From assembly GCA_040772685.1 (NCBI GenBank), contig JAXGXQ010000006.1, forward strand, positions 1 through 64,000: DNA of 64,000 bases, in the 5' to 3' direction. Shown here in pieces: positions 41,592 to 50,192 of this stretch (positions are counted from its first letter, which is position 1; every line of letters starts with the position of its first letter). Origin of the DNA: JAXGXQ01 sp040772685 (GTDB lineage Bacteria; Bacillota; Clostridia; Saccharofermentanales; UBA5734). Below the pieces are notes generated by a model, which worked only from the letters and a program-made list of their open reading frames with translations, had not been told where the DNA came from and did not search any database. A program made the translations under genes and the position numbers.

Positions 41592-42368
41592 ATGAATGAT
41601 TCTTTTATCCAGCAGTTTTCACTTGACGGCAAGACAGCAATTGTCACGGGCGCAGCTAAAACTTCGGGCTTATGCTACGGCATGGCAAAAGCACTGCATG
41701 ATGCTGGTGCCTCAGTAGTGTTAATGGACGTTTCACCAGAAGTCTTTAATCTACAACAGCTGATGGGCGGTGAGGAGAACCGCTATTTTGCTGTGCAGAC
41801 GGATCTTTGTGATCAGACCAGTATGGAAACAGGTTTTGCTAAAGCTGTGGAACTGCTCGGCGGACGGTTGGACATCCTGCTAAATGGCGCCGGATTGCAG
41901 TATCGTGAAGATGCTATCGATTTCCCTGCAGATAAATGGCATAAGATTATTGATGTTAACCTGACAGCGGTTTTTCTGCTCAGTCAGTTGGCAGCCCGCG
42001 TCATGATTCCACAAGGCGGCGGCAAAATCATCAATATCGCCTCAATGACCTCGTTTGTAGCCAGCCGTCGCATTCCGGCCTACTCCGCCAGTAAAGGCGG
42101 TGTAATGCAGCTTACGAAAGCGCTTTCCAACGAATGGTGCATTAAAGGGATAAATGTCAATGCTATCGCACCGGGCTACATGGATACAGAACTCACAGCC
42201 AACCTGATCAACACTGAGCTCGGCAAAATGACCACAGCCCGCATCGCCGCCGGACGCTGGGGCAAGCCGGAAGATCTGGCAGGTGCCGTTGTGTTCCTGG
42301 CATCACCGGCTTCAGACTATATCAGTGGTGCGATCCTGCCTGTTGATGGCGGCTACCTTGGATTATAG
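41592..42368 (+). CDS. SDR-family oxidoreductase (gluconate 5-dehydrogenase/KduD-like)
   Basis: 258 residues, classical short-chain dehydrogenase. Cofactor loop TGAAKTSGLCYGMA, NAG-like motif NGAGLQYRED, catalytic YSASK and the preceding Ser in NIASMTS, C-terminal SDYISGAILPVDGGY. The glycine motif has an insertion of Thr-Ser in the usual TGxxxGxG, a form seen in 2-deoxy-gluconate/gluconate-type SDRs. The ATG at 41592 has GAAGGAG upstream. First gene of the nine-gene cluster; the isomerase gene follows 17 bases later. Confidence 0.88.
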   Translation: MNDSFIQQFSLDGKTAIVTGAAKTSGLCYGMAKALHDAGASVVLMDVSPEVFNLQQLMGGEENRYFAVQTDLCDQTSMETGFAKAVELLGGRLDILLNGAGLQYREDAIDFPADKWHKIIDVNLTAVFLLSQLAARVMIPQGGGKIINIASMTSFVASRRIPAYSASKGGVMQLTKALSNEWCIKGINVNAIAPGYMDTELTANLINTELGKMTTARIAAGRWGKPEDLAGAVVFLASPASDYISGAILPVDGGYLGL

Positions 42369-42385
42369 GAAATAAGGAGAAAAAG

Positions 42386-42886
42386 ATGAACAAAGACACT
42401 ATTTACATTGGCAACGATCACGGTGGTTATGAAACCAAGGTTCAAATCCTGAAGCGACTCGATGAACTTGGAATCCCCTATGTTGATTGTGGCTGCCATT
42501 CCACAGAAATCGTGCGTTACCCATATTATGCCGCGCAGGTGTCCAGTGCCGTTTCCACAGGCAAAGCCAGTCGTGGCATCCTGATTTGCTCAACAGGCAT
42601 AGGCATGAGCATAATGGCTAATAAGTATCCCAACGTGCGGGCTTCTGTTTGCACCAGTACTTATATGGGCCGCATGACCCGCGCTCACAACAATTCCAAC
42701 ATTCTTTGCCTCGGCGGCAAGATCACTGGCATTTTCGAGATTCTGGACATTCTCAACGCCTGGCTGACAACTGATTACGATGGCGGCAGGCACGCGATCT
42801 CACTCGACTTAATGGCTGAGGCCGAGGAATGCCTGGCTGCTACCGGCAACTGGGAACCTGAAGTTCCGGAAGAAGGCAAACAATAA
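42386..42886 (+). CDS. RpiB/LacAB-family sugar-phosphate isomerase
   Basis: 166 residues. The start IYIGNDHGGYETKVQILKRL matches RpiB/LacA/LacB, with the Cys-containing loop LICSTGIGMSIMANK and the phosphate-binding MGRMTRAHNNSNILCLGGK. Family members interconvert aldose and ketose 5- or 6-phosphates; the residues seen cannot tell ribose- from galactose- or allose-phosphate. Asn replaces the more usual Ser in GxDHGG. AAGGAG precedes the ATG. It is packed between SDR and dehydrogenase genes. Confidence 0.88.
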   Translation: MNKDTIYIGNDHGGYETKVQILKRLDELGIPYVDCGCHSTEIVRYPYYAAQVSSAVSTGKASRGILICSTGIGMSIMANKYPNVRASVCTSTYMGRMTRAHNNSNILCLGGKITGIFEILDILNAWLTTDYDGGRHAISLDLMAEAEECLAATGNWEPEVPEEGKQ

Positions 42887-42911
42887 GATACCGCAAGCAG
42901 GAGGTAAACAG

Positions 42912-43841
42912 ATGTCTGTAATCGCGATAATCGGTACTGGACAAATAGCCACCAGCATGGCTGTGCTGTTTACGGGGAACGGCTGTCCCTGTTGGCTCGT
43001 CTCCCGCTCTGAAGCCAGCAGTGCCCGGGCGCTGCAGGATTACAAGGATTATTTCGCTGATCTGGCTGTGGCAGGTTTGGTAACAGCAGAACAGGCTGGG
43101 CGCTGCCAGGCTCTGCTGACAATAACGCAGGATATCAACGATATCAAAAATGCTGAATATGTGATTGAAGCAATAGTTGAAGACCTTGCTGCCAAGCACA
43201 GCCTTTATCGTCAAATTGAAGCGGTATGCGAACCCGATGTCGTTATTGCATCTGTAACCTCAGGCATTCCGCCCGACCAGCTGGCCAGCGAAATGGCTCA
43301 TCCCGAACGCTTATTGGTTGCTCACCCCTTCATGCCTCCTCACCTTGTACCCTGCATTGAGATAGTCAGGGGTGCCGCAACCACAGACGCGGCAGTTGAT
43401 AAAACCATAAGTATGTTTGAATCTGTTGGACGCACAGTTGTTGTGCTGAAAAAAAGCGTTGCCGGCTTTATCGCCAACCGTCTGCAATACGCCATGCTCC
43501 GTGAAGCTGTCCACCTGATTGAACAGGGGGTGACAACGGCTGAGGATATTGACCGGACACTAATGACCAGTTTTGGTCCGCGCTATTCGAACATCGGTTT
43601 GTTTGAACACATGGAAAACGCCGGTCTTGATCTTTGCGCCAGCATTCAAGAATACCTTTTGCCCTTATTGAGCTCAGCGCAGGGAGTTCAGTCGGCTATT
43701 GCTGAGAAAGTCGCAGCAGGCGATCTGGGCAGCAAAACAGGCCGCGGGTTCCTTGACTGGTCCAAAACAGACATGGCAGATTTCCGGGTGCGGCGGAGCC
43801 AGCCTTACTACAAATTTTTCAACTGGCAATTGCCAGAATAA
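42912..43841 (+). CDS. 3-hydroxyacyl-CoA dehydrogenase-type oxidoreductase
   Basis: 309 residues. Rossmann start IAIIGTGQIATSMAVLFTGN, catalytic His in VAHPFMPPHLVPCIEIV, and the C-terminal domain with FIANRLQYAMLREAVHLIEQ and FGPRYSNIGLFEHMENAG. The last motif is closer to L-gulonate 3-dehydrogenase/lambda-crystallin and L-carnitine dehydrogenases than to fatty-acid enzymes, so a hydroxy-acid or sugar-acid substrate is plausible. AGGAGG precedes the ATG. Confidence 0.88.
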   Translation: MSVIAIIGTGQIATSMAVLFTGNGCPCWLVSRSEASSARALQDYKDYFADLAVAGLVTAEQAGRCQALLTITQDINDIKNAEYVIEAIVEDLAAKHSLYRQIEAVCEPDVVIASVTSGIPPDQLASEMAHPERLLVAHPFMPPHLVPCIEIVRGAATTDAAVDKTISMFESVGRTVVVLKKSVAGFIANRLQYAMLREAVHLIEQGVTTAEDIDRTLMTSFGPRYSNIGLFEHMENAGLDLCASIQEYLLPLLSSAQGVQSAIAEKVAAGDLGSKTGRGFLDWSKTDMADFRVRRSQPYYKFFNWQLPE

Positions 43842-43859
43842 CATTTTAAGGAATTCATA

Positions 43860-44969
43860 ATGGTAAACACAGCAATTCAAAGTGTGCTTTCGCTGCTGAT
43901 TCTGATCGGGGTTGGCTATGTTGTCGCTGGACAATCCTGGTATCCCGAAACGGGGACATCATTTCTCTCGAAACTTAGTATGAGAGTAGCCATACCCTGC
44001 CATATGTTTACCAGTACAATTATGACAATCAAAACGCCCGAGGCACTGGGCAGCCTGGTGCGGAACCTGCCGATACCCTACCTGACCATTGGCTCCAGCC
44101 TGCTTTTAGGCCTGGTGCTGACAAGGATTCTGAAAATTGACCCCAGACGCCGTGGTGTGTTCATAAACGCGATTTCTTTTACCAATACTGTGTTGGTTGG
44201 CTTTGTGGTGGTAGAAACTATCTTTGGCGCTGACGCTATGCCCGATGCGATGGTGTATTATTTTGGCAACACTACTTTGTTTTGGACAGTCGGAGTCGCA
44301 ATGCTGCGGCTGGACGCAGAAAAGGCACGTGAACTGGCTGATTCAGCCCCAGGCAAAGGCAATTATGTTATCCCGGTTGGCGCTGAACCTGTTGTTTCTC
44401 CGTTAACAAGAGAAGCAAATGACAGGCTCAGTGGCTCAGGCAGTGTTGCTGTATCGACCTGCGCGGCCGCGATAAACGCGCGAAAACCTGGAGCTGTCGC
44501 AGTCAGGTTTTTCCGCAGTTTATTGTCACCGCCATTGTTCGCTGTCGCTCTGGGTATAGTTGTAATAATGACCAGGCTGCAAATACCTGATTTTCTGATG
44601 ATGCCTCTAATGAACCTCCGTAGCATGACAACCCCAATAGCCATGATTTTCACCGGCGCTATTATCCGCGGTACCGATTTTAAAAACTTAAAGGTATCTC
44701 GTGACCTTGTTCTGGTTTTAGTCACGCGCTTCATTTTAACGCCGGTTTTTCTGATCCTGATTCTAAAACCGTTTGCCATTTCTACTCAGATGAAACAGAT
44801 TTTTTTCCTGATGGCTACCATGCCGGTTATGACTCAGCTGGGCATAATGTCGAGAGAATCCGGCTGCGATTATGAATATGCCTCGCTGCTTGTTACCTTC
44901 ACAACAGCATTCAGCATGCTGGCGATACCTTTTTACTTGTTTGTACTTGAACGTTTTCAGATATTCTAG
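43860..44969 (+). CDS. AEC-family carrier (auxin efflux/malate permease type), first copy
   Basis: 369 residues, about ten helices in two halves joined by a long hydrophilic central loop (~155-210, ARELADSAPGKGNYVIPVGA). The start LSLLILIGVGYVVAG and the conserved SMRVAIPCHMFTSTI and ATMPVMTQLGIMSRESGCD resemble AEC transporters, which move organic acids or similar anions. AAGGA lies before the ATG. The cluster encodes a second AEC protein at 47197, so substrate and product may have separate carriers. Confidence 0.85.
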   Translation: MVNTAIQSVLSLLILIGVGYVVAGQSWYPETGTSFLSKLSMRVAIPCHMFTSTIMTIKTPEALGSLVRNLPIPYLTIGSSLLLGLVLTRILKIDPRRRGVFINAISFTNTVLVGFVVVETIFGADAMPDAMVYYFGNTTLFWTVGVAMLRLDAEKARELADSAPGKGNYVIPVGAEPVVSPLTREANDRLSGSGSVAVSTCAAAINARKPGAVAVRFFRSLLSPPLFAVALGIVVIMTRLQIPDFLMMPLMNLRSMTTPIAMIFTGAIIRGTDFKNLKVSRDLVLVLVTRFILTPVFLILILKPFAISTQMKQIFFLMATMPVMTQLGIMSRESGCDYEYASLLVTFTTAFSMLAIPFYLFVLERFQIF

Positions 44970-44988
44970 TAACCGGAGGTAAAACGTT

Positions 44989-46314
44989 ATGCCCTTTGCT
45001 ACGGCAATCAATAACGCGATTATCCTCTCTGCACATAACGGCTATGTCCCGTTTATTGGCAGTATCGGTATCAGTGAAGGCCGAATCGCCTGGATTGGTG
45101 AAAAGCCGATAGCGCCTGGCGAAGCAGCAAAACTGATAAATGCAGAGGGATCCATCCTCATGCCGGGTCTGGTTAATGCTCACTGCCATGGCGACATGAC
45201 GCTGGCCCGCGGGCTGGGCGATGACCTTACCTTGCTGGAGCAAAACGAGGCTTTTGCGGACACTGATTGGTTCTCGACGCTGATCGATGAAGATGACCGT
45301 TTTTATTCACGTCAGTTGACCTACTGCGAGGCGCTGCTTTCCGGGACAACATTCATAAATGAAAACATGTATTGGAGTTTAGGCGGCCGCTCGGCGGCTG
45401 CAATGCGCGAAATTGGCATAAACGGCGCGTTGAGCGAAGATGTCCGCTATGACTTCACTGTGCCGGAAAAACTGCTCGGCGATCGGGAAGTGGCTGATTT
45501 TACCAGCCAGGCCAGAAGCTATGGTCTGGTTCCTGTCCTGGGCGGTATATCAGAAGAAGATTATGCCGCTGACTTACTGCAGCGGATTGAAGCTAAACGT
45601 GCCAGGTTTGACTTGCTCCTTACTTGCCATCTGGCGGAAACCGATTGGCGAGTAAAGCATGTCTCCACGCTTTATAACTCCACTCCAATTGAATATCTGG
45701 CGAAGCATAATTGTCTGAACGAGAAGATACTTGGCTCGCATGTCGTCTGGACAACCGTTAACGACCTGGAGCTGCTGGCTGCACATGGCGTAAAGGTTGT
45801 GAATACTCCGTTATGCGAAATGAAAATCGCTGACGGTATAGCGCGGATTCCTGAAATGGTTCAAGCAGGGATCTGCGTAAGCCTGGGGACTGATGGCGCC
45901 ATGTGGAACAACAGCAACGACATTTTCCGTGAAATGAAAGGAATGCTGCTGCTGCACACAGTAAATTCCGGTATCCGCAGCCTGTCTGTGCAGGCAGTAC
46001 TGGATATGGCGACCATTAATGGGGCAAATACATTTGGACTGGGCGCGGAAAGCGGCAGCATTGAAGTCGGCCGACGCGCTGACCTGATCCTGATCAATGC
46101 CGAGCAGGCGCATTTCACGCCGCTGCGGCTGGGTCCTCACGAAAATGTGGCTTCGCTGGTGGTTTACAATGCTGCCGGCAGAGATGTCAGTGATGTTTTT
46201 GTTAACGGCAACCATGTAGTTGAGCGTGGAAACCTGATGACAGCTGACTTGACTGAAATCCGCGCCCGGGTTACAGCAGCTTCGGCGAAAATTGCAGCCG
46301 GTTTGGGCGAATAA
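44989..46314 (+). CDS. Amidohydrolase, nucleoside-deaminase type (MTA/SAH/5'-deoxyadenosine deaminase family)
   Basis: 441-residue metal-dependent hydrolase of the TrzN/SsnA/MtaD type. NAHCH (in MPGLVNAHCHGDMTL) gives two metal His, CHLAETDWRVKHVS gives the third region and VSLGTDGAMWNNSNDIF the metal Asp. Members deaminate adenosine-like or triazine compounds. The usual His-Asn-Pro element after the second conserved His is changed: this protein reads VVNTPLCEMKIADG where relatives have VxHxPxSNxKLxSG, so the substrate pocket is unusual. AGGAGG-like GGAGG precedes the ATG. Position between two carriers and a nucleoside phosphorylase supports a nucleoside-like substrate. Confidence 0.87.
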   Translation: MPFATAINNAIILSAHNGYVPFIGSIGISEGRIAWIGEKPIAPGEAAKLINAEGSILMPGLVNAHCHGDMTLARGLGDDLTLLEQNEAFADTDWFSTLIDEDDRFYSRQLTYCEALLSGTTFINENMYWSLGGRSAAAMREIGINGALSEDVRYDFTVPEKLLGDREVADFTSQARSYGLVPVLGGISEEDYAADLLQRIEAKRARFDLLLTCHLAETDWRVKHVSTLYNSTPIEYLAKHNCLNEKILGSHVVWTTVNDLELLAAHGVKVVNTPLCEMKIADGIARIPEMVQAGICVSLGTDGAMWNNSNDIFREMKGMLLLHTVNSGIRSLSVQAVLDMATINGANTFGLGAESGSIEVGRRADLILINAEQAHFTPLRLGPHENVASLVVYNAAGRDVSDVFVNGNHVVERGNLMTADLTEIRARVTAASAKIAAGLGE

Positions 46315-46335
46315 TGAAAATCAGGAGGTGGATTT

Positions 46336-47184
46336 ATGTCAACGGATCTGAATAACGAAAAAGTCAACCGGGCGGTTGCGCCGCAAGCGGAAAATGAGGG
46401 CGTTTATCATCTACAGCTTAAGCCCGGCGACGTGCCTCCTTATGTTATCCTGCCCGGCGCGCCGGAACGGACTCTGATAATAGCCAAAGACTGGACAGAC
46501 GTGCGCGAAGTCGCCTCCTACCGTGAATACAAAACAGTAACCGGAAAATACAAAGACACACACCTCGCCACAACATCAACCGGCATCGGCGGCGCCAGCT
46601 CGGAAATCGCCATTCATGAGCTCAATACCTTGGGGGTACATACCTGCATCCGGGTGGGTACCACAGGCTGCATAGTACCGGAATTTGACCTGGGCGACTT
46701 GATTATCCCGGTAGCAGCTGTGCGCAAAGACGGTACTTCAGCAACCTATATCGAACCTGAATTTCCGGCATTCGCCAACACTTACGTCGTAATGGCCTTG
46801 ATGCAGGCCTGTGAACGTCTGGGATTCCGCTATGGACTGGGACTCAGCTACACAGTCGGGTCTTTCTATATTGGCCAGGGCCGGCCGCTGAATGAAGATG
46901 GTAAAGGCTACTGGCCCTCATTTGCCGACAAAATCATACCCGATCTGCAATCGGCGCGGGTTACCAATATCGAAATGGAAGCAGCAGCTCAATTTGTAGT
47001 CGGGTATTTACATGCCATGCGCATGGGCGCAATTTTGGCTGTTGTCTCCAACCGCGTGCATGACACCTGGGGTGACAACGGCGGAGAAGCGCGGGCTTGC
47101 CTGGCAGCTTCGGAAGCTTTAACCATTCTGGCTGAATGGGACAAAGAGGGGCGATTACCATTCCAAACTTCAGCCGAAAGATGA
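46336..47184 (+). CDS. Nucleoside phosphorylase (uridine phosphorylase type)
   Basis: 282 residues of the PNP/UDP phosphorylase family. YVILPGAPERTLIIAKDW, TGIGGASSEIAIHEL, RVGTTGCIVPEFDLGDLIIP and NIEMEAAAQFVVGYLH give the phosphate, ribose and base sites; TCIRVGTTG carries the phosphate-contacting residues. It would split a nucleoside with phosphate to ribose-1-phosphate and base. The ATG has AGGAGG upstream. Directly downstream of the deaminase-type amidohydrolase, it would act on its product. Confidence 0.92.
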   Translation: MSTDLNNEKVNRAVAPQAENEGVYHLQLKPGDVPPYVILPGAPERTLIIAKDWTDVREVASYREYKTVTGKYKDTHLATTSTGIGGASSEIAIHELNTLGVHTCIRVGTTGCIVPEFDLGDLIIPVAAVRKDGTSATYIEPEFPAFANTYVVMALMQACERLGFRYGLGLSYTVGSFYIGQGRPLNEDGKGYWPSFADKIIPDLQSARVTNIEMEAAAQFVVGYLHAMRMGAILAVVSNRVHDTWGDNGGEARACLAASEALTILAEWDKEGRLPFQTSAER

Positions 47185-47196
47185 TATCATAATCTA

Positions 47197-48135
47197 ATGA
47201 GTATTTTAATTGTTCTGCAACAGATAGCGCCTCTTTTCATAATAATGTTCATTGGCCTTTTTGTCGGGCATCTGTACAAATCCAACCAGGTAATTACTCA
47301 GTTTTTGTCCTGGCTCAGTATTTCGGTATTCCTGCCGGCTTCGCTGATCAAATCCTTTTCAGCGCCGATGACACCCCAGATGCTGCAGGAAGGCTCGATC
47401 CTCATTTTAGCCGGCGCCGTCACGCTGATCTTCACATTTTTTCTTTCGTTCCTGATTGTCCGTCTGTTGAAATTGAAAATACCTTCATCCAATATTGTTT
47501 ATTTTTCTCTGATGTTTTCCAATTTTGGCTTTGTCGGGGTTGGGATAATTTCGTCTGTCTACGGTGATCTTGGTTTATTCTATATGACCATGTATGTGCT
47601 GGTTATGCGGTTTGCCTATAACTCCTTTGGTACCGCTGTGATGCAGCGGGGCGTAAATGATAAAGACCGGCTGACTTTCCGGCAGATATTTTTAAACCCT
47701 CCGATCATCGCTCTGGTTGTCGGCCTTTTTATTATGACCTTTCAAATTCGCTTTCCGGCGCCGGTCAAAGCAAGCATTGACTCGCTGGCCGCGTGCCTTT
47801 CGCCGGTAGGCATGCTGACTGTTGGCATGCTGACAGCCAATTTCCCGCTGAAAGCATTCTTCTCAAACGCGCGTGTATATGTGCTCGTGTTTTTACGCTT
47901 GCTCGGCATCCCGCTGCTGGTGACTTTCGTTATGTGGCTGATTGGTTTCCGCGGCATGATGCTGACCGTTTCAGCTTTGACCCTGGCCCTGCCGGCCGCA
48001 GCTAATTGCTGCCTTTTAGCTGAACGGTATAATGGAGATGTAATGCTGGGCACACAAATAGTAACCATTACGAATACATTTTCTGTCATTACGATGCCGC
48101 TGGTTGTTGCCTTCGCCGAACGGCTTGCCAGCTGA
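47197..48135 (+). CDS. AEC-family carrier, second copy
   Basis: 312 residues, ten helices without the long central loop of the copy at 43860. MFIGLFVGHLYKSNQVITQF, SIKSFSAPMT-like segment and SALTLALPAAANCCLLAERY are family features. The ribosome site before the ATG is weak and the start lies 12 bases after the phosphorylase stop, so translation may be coupled. Confidence 0.83.
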   Translation: MSILIVLQQIAPLFIIMFIGLFVGHLYKSNQVITQFLSWLSISVFLPASLIKSFSAPMTPQMLQEGSILILAGAVTLIFTFFLSFLIVRLLKLKIPSSNIVYFSLMFSNFGFVGVGIISSVYGDLGLFYMTMYVLVMRFAYNSFGTAVMQRGVNDKDRLTFRQIFLNPPIIALVVGLFIMTFQIRFPAPVKASIDSLAACLSPVGMLTVGMLTANFPLKAFFSNARVYVLVFLRLLGIPLLVTFVMWLIGFRGMMLTVSALTLALPAAANCCLLAERYNGDVMLGTQIVTITNTFSVITMPLVVAFAERLAS

Positions 48136-48203
48136 AGCAATCAAACCTGCTGATTATCCACTGCAGCTGCTGTAGCTGCTGCGGAAGCTACGGAAGGAGA
48201 TAC

Positions 48204-49301
48204 ATGATGAACCGTACCGAAATACCGACACCTGCAGTTCTTATCGACCTCGATGTGGTTGATGCCAATATCCGCGCTATGGTAGAGGGCACCCGCAAAT
48301 ATGGAATAACTCACCGGCCGCACATAAAAACGCACAAATGTGTTGCTTTGGCGAAAAGACAGGTTGAACTGGGTTGTAAAGGCATCACCTGTGCCAAGCT
48401 CGGCGAAGCTGAAGTTATGGCTGCGGCAGGTTTCAAAGATATTTTGATCGCTTATCCACTGATCGGCGCTGACAAGCTGCAAAGACTGCAGAATCTGCTG
48501 AAGCAGGACATAACTCTGCGCACTGTAGTTAACAGTGTTGAAGGCGCTACCGGTATATCCAAAGTCGGCGAGCAGCTGGGGCAACCCGTCGAGATTCTGA
48601 TCGAAATCGATGGCGGCATGGATCGCGGCGGCCTGAAGCCGGGCGAGCCTGCAGTAGAGTTCGCGCGGAAAATTAAAGATCTGCCGGGTATCAAAATTGT
48701 CGGTATCCTTTACTTCGGCGGTGGTCTGGGGAAAAAGGACTCGCCTGTCAACGTAATCGAAAAGAGCCTGCGTGAACGTGATGATATAGTCCATACAGCG
48801 AATATACTGCGTGCTGAAGGCCATACTATGGATATTCTCAGCGGCGGCTCATCTTTTACTTCGAAGAATCCTGAATGCCTTGAGGGTTTAACCGAAGTCA
48901 GAGCCGGCACCTATGTTTTTAATGATGTGTCACAGCTCGTTGTAGGCTATGCCCGTCCGGAAAATTGTGCCCTTACTTGCCTGGTTACTGTAATCAGCCG
49001 CCCGGATGAGTATTCAGCGATTATCGATGCCGGTTCCAAGACGCTGACTTCGGATTTGAACGCCCAGCGCCCCGGTTATGGTTATGTTCTTGAGGACAGT
49101 CAGATTCAGATCGTTAAGCTCAATGAGGAACATGGCTTTTTGAAATCGGAACATCGCATTAAGTTCGCGATTGGTGAACGCATCACCATAATTCCCAACC
49201 ACGCTTGCGTACTGCCAAACCTGACTGATGAAATGTATGGTATGCGCGGCGATGAAGTAGAGCAGATGCTCAAGGTGGACGCCCGCGGCCGCAACCGTTA
49301 A
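48204..49301 (+). CDS. DSD1-type PLP enzyme (D-threonine aldolase/D-serine dehydratase family)
   Basis: 365 residues, fold type III alanine-racemase-like. EIPTPAVLIDLDVVDANIRA is the family start, PHIKTHKCVALAKRQ holds the PLP lysine, and the C-terminal IIPNHACVLPNLTDEMYG holds the His and Cys that bind zinc in D-serine dehydratases and D-threo-3-hydroxyaspartate dehydratases. Hence a D-beta-hydroxyamino acid substrate is likely. AAGGAG precedes the ATG; a second ATG at 48207 is as good. It is the eighth gene of the cluster. Confidence 0.88.
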   Translation: MMNRTEIPTPAVLIDLDVVDANIRAMVEGTRKYGITHRPHIKTHKCVALAKRQVELGCKGITCAKLGEAEVMAAAGFKDILIAYPLIGADKLQRLQNLLKQDITLRTVVNSVEGATGISKVGEQLGQPVEILIEIDGGMDRGGLKPGEPAVEFARKIKDLPGIKIVGILYFGGGLGKKDSPVNVIEKSLRERDDIVHTANILRAEGHTMDILSGGSSFTSKNPECLEGLTEVRAGTYVFNDVSQLVVGYARPENCALTCLVTVISRPDEYSAIIDAGSKTLTSDLNAQRPGYGYVLEDSQIQIVKLNEEHGFLKSEHRIKFAIGERITIIPNHACVLPNLTDEMYGMRGDEVEQMLKVDARGRNR

Positions 49302-49318
49302 TCACAAAGGAGCGAGCA

Positions 49319-50173
49319 ATGCCAGCTCTTTTTGACCTTAATCCTTTGGCTGAAATCTATGTGCCTGAAGGCATCGATCCCTTGGAAGCGCTCCGGCGGA
49401 CAACGCATCTTGCTGTCGGGGCTCACCCTGATGATGTCGAGATAATGGCACAGCACGGCATTCTTGCTTGCTATCAAAAATCCAGCCGTCATTTTACCGC
49501 TGTAATTCTGACCAATGGCAGCGGCAGTCCACGCACTGGCAGTTATGCTGCAGCCACAAATGATGGTTTGGTGCTTCTGCGCCGCGAAGAACAATTGAGG
49601 GCCGCTGAAATCGGCGCATACTCCGCAGTTGTCTTGTTGAACTATGATAGTGCAGCCGTAAAACACGACACCGGCACGGCCATTCTTGATGATTTAATTA
49701 AGCTGTTTACCCTGGCCACTCCGGAAATTCTTTACACACACCAGCCGGCAGACCGGCACCCGACCCATGTGGCAGTTTGTGCCCGGGTTCTGGAGGCTTT
49801 ACGCCAACAGCCTGCTGTGGCAAGGCCGAAAATAATTTATGGCTGTGAGGTTTGGCGCTCTCTTGACTGGGTCGACGAACCTGAGCGCATCTCGTTGGAT
49901 GTTTCAGGGCATGAAGAATTGCGCCGGGCGCTGTTGCAGGTTTACAGTTCACAAATTGCCGGCGGCAAGCGTTATGATCTGGCAGTGATCGGCCGTCAGC
50001 AGGCCAACGCAACCTTCAACAGTTCGCACACCACCGATGCTGCTGAGGCAGTAAATTACGCGCTCAATCTCCTGCCTCTGATTACCGAAGGTGATCTGGA
50101 AACTTATATTAGGCAATTGATCGATCGATTTAACGAACACACCACGGAAATTCTACGGGGTGTCTGCACCTGA
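49319..50173 (+). CDS. PIG-L family N-deacetylase
   Basis: 284 residues. The metal motif AHPDDVE (in LAVGAHPDDVEIMAQHG) and the second site HPTHVAV (in QPADRHPTHVAVCARVLEAL) are intact. Members remove acetyl groups from N-acetylated sugars or amino compounds such as GlcNAc derivatives. AAGGAG precedes the ATG. It closes the nine-gene cluster, and sbcD starts within 20 bases. Confidence 0.9.
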   Translation: MPALFDLNPLAEIYVPEGIDPLEALRRTTHLAVGAHPDDVEIMAQHGILACYQKSSRHFTAVILTNGSGSPRTGSYAAATNDGLVLLRREEQLRAAEIGAYSAVVLLNYDSAAVKHDTGTAILDDLIKLFTLATPEILYTHQPADRHPTHVAVCARVLEALRQQPAVARPKIIYGCEVWRSLDWVDEPERISLDVSGHEELRRALLQVYSSQIAGGKRYDLAVIGRQQANATFNSSHTTDAAEAVNYALNLLPLITEGDLETYIRQLIDRFNEHTTEILRGVCT

Positions 50174-50192
50174 TCTACAAGGGGGGAGAGGC

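Noticed and set aside
48141..48824. 227-codon minus-strand frame
   Set aside because: Antisense to the DSD1-type enzyme with intact PLP and zinc motifs.
49298..49666. 122-codon minus-strand frame
   Set aside because: Antisense to the PIG-L gene with complete catalytic motifs.
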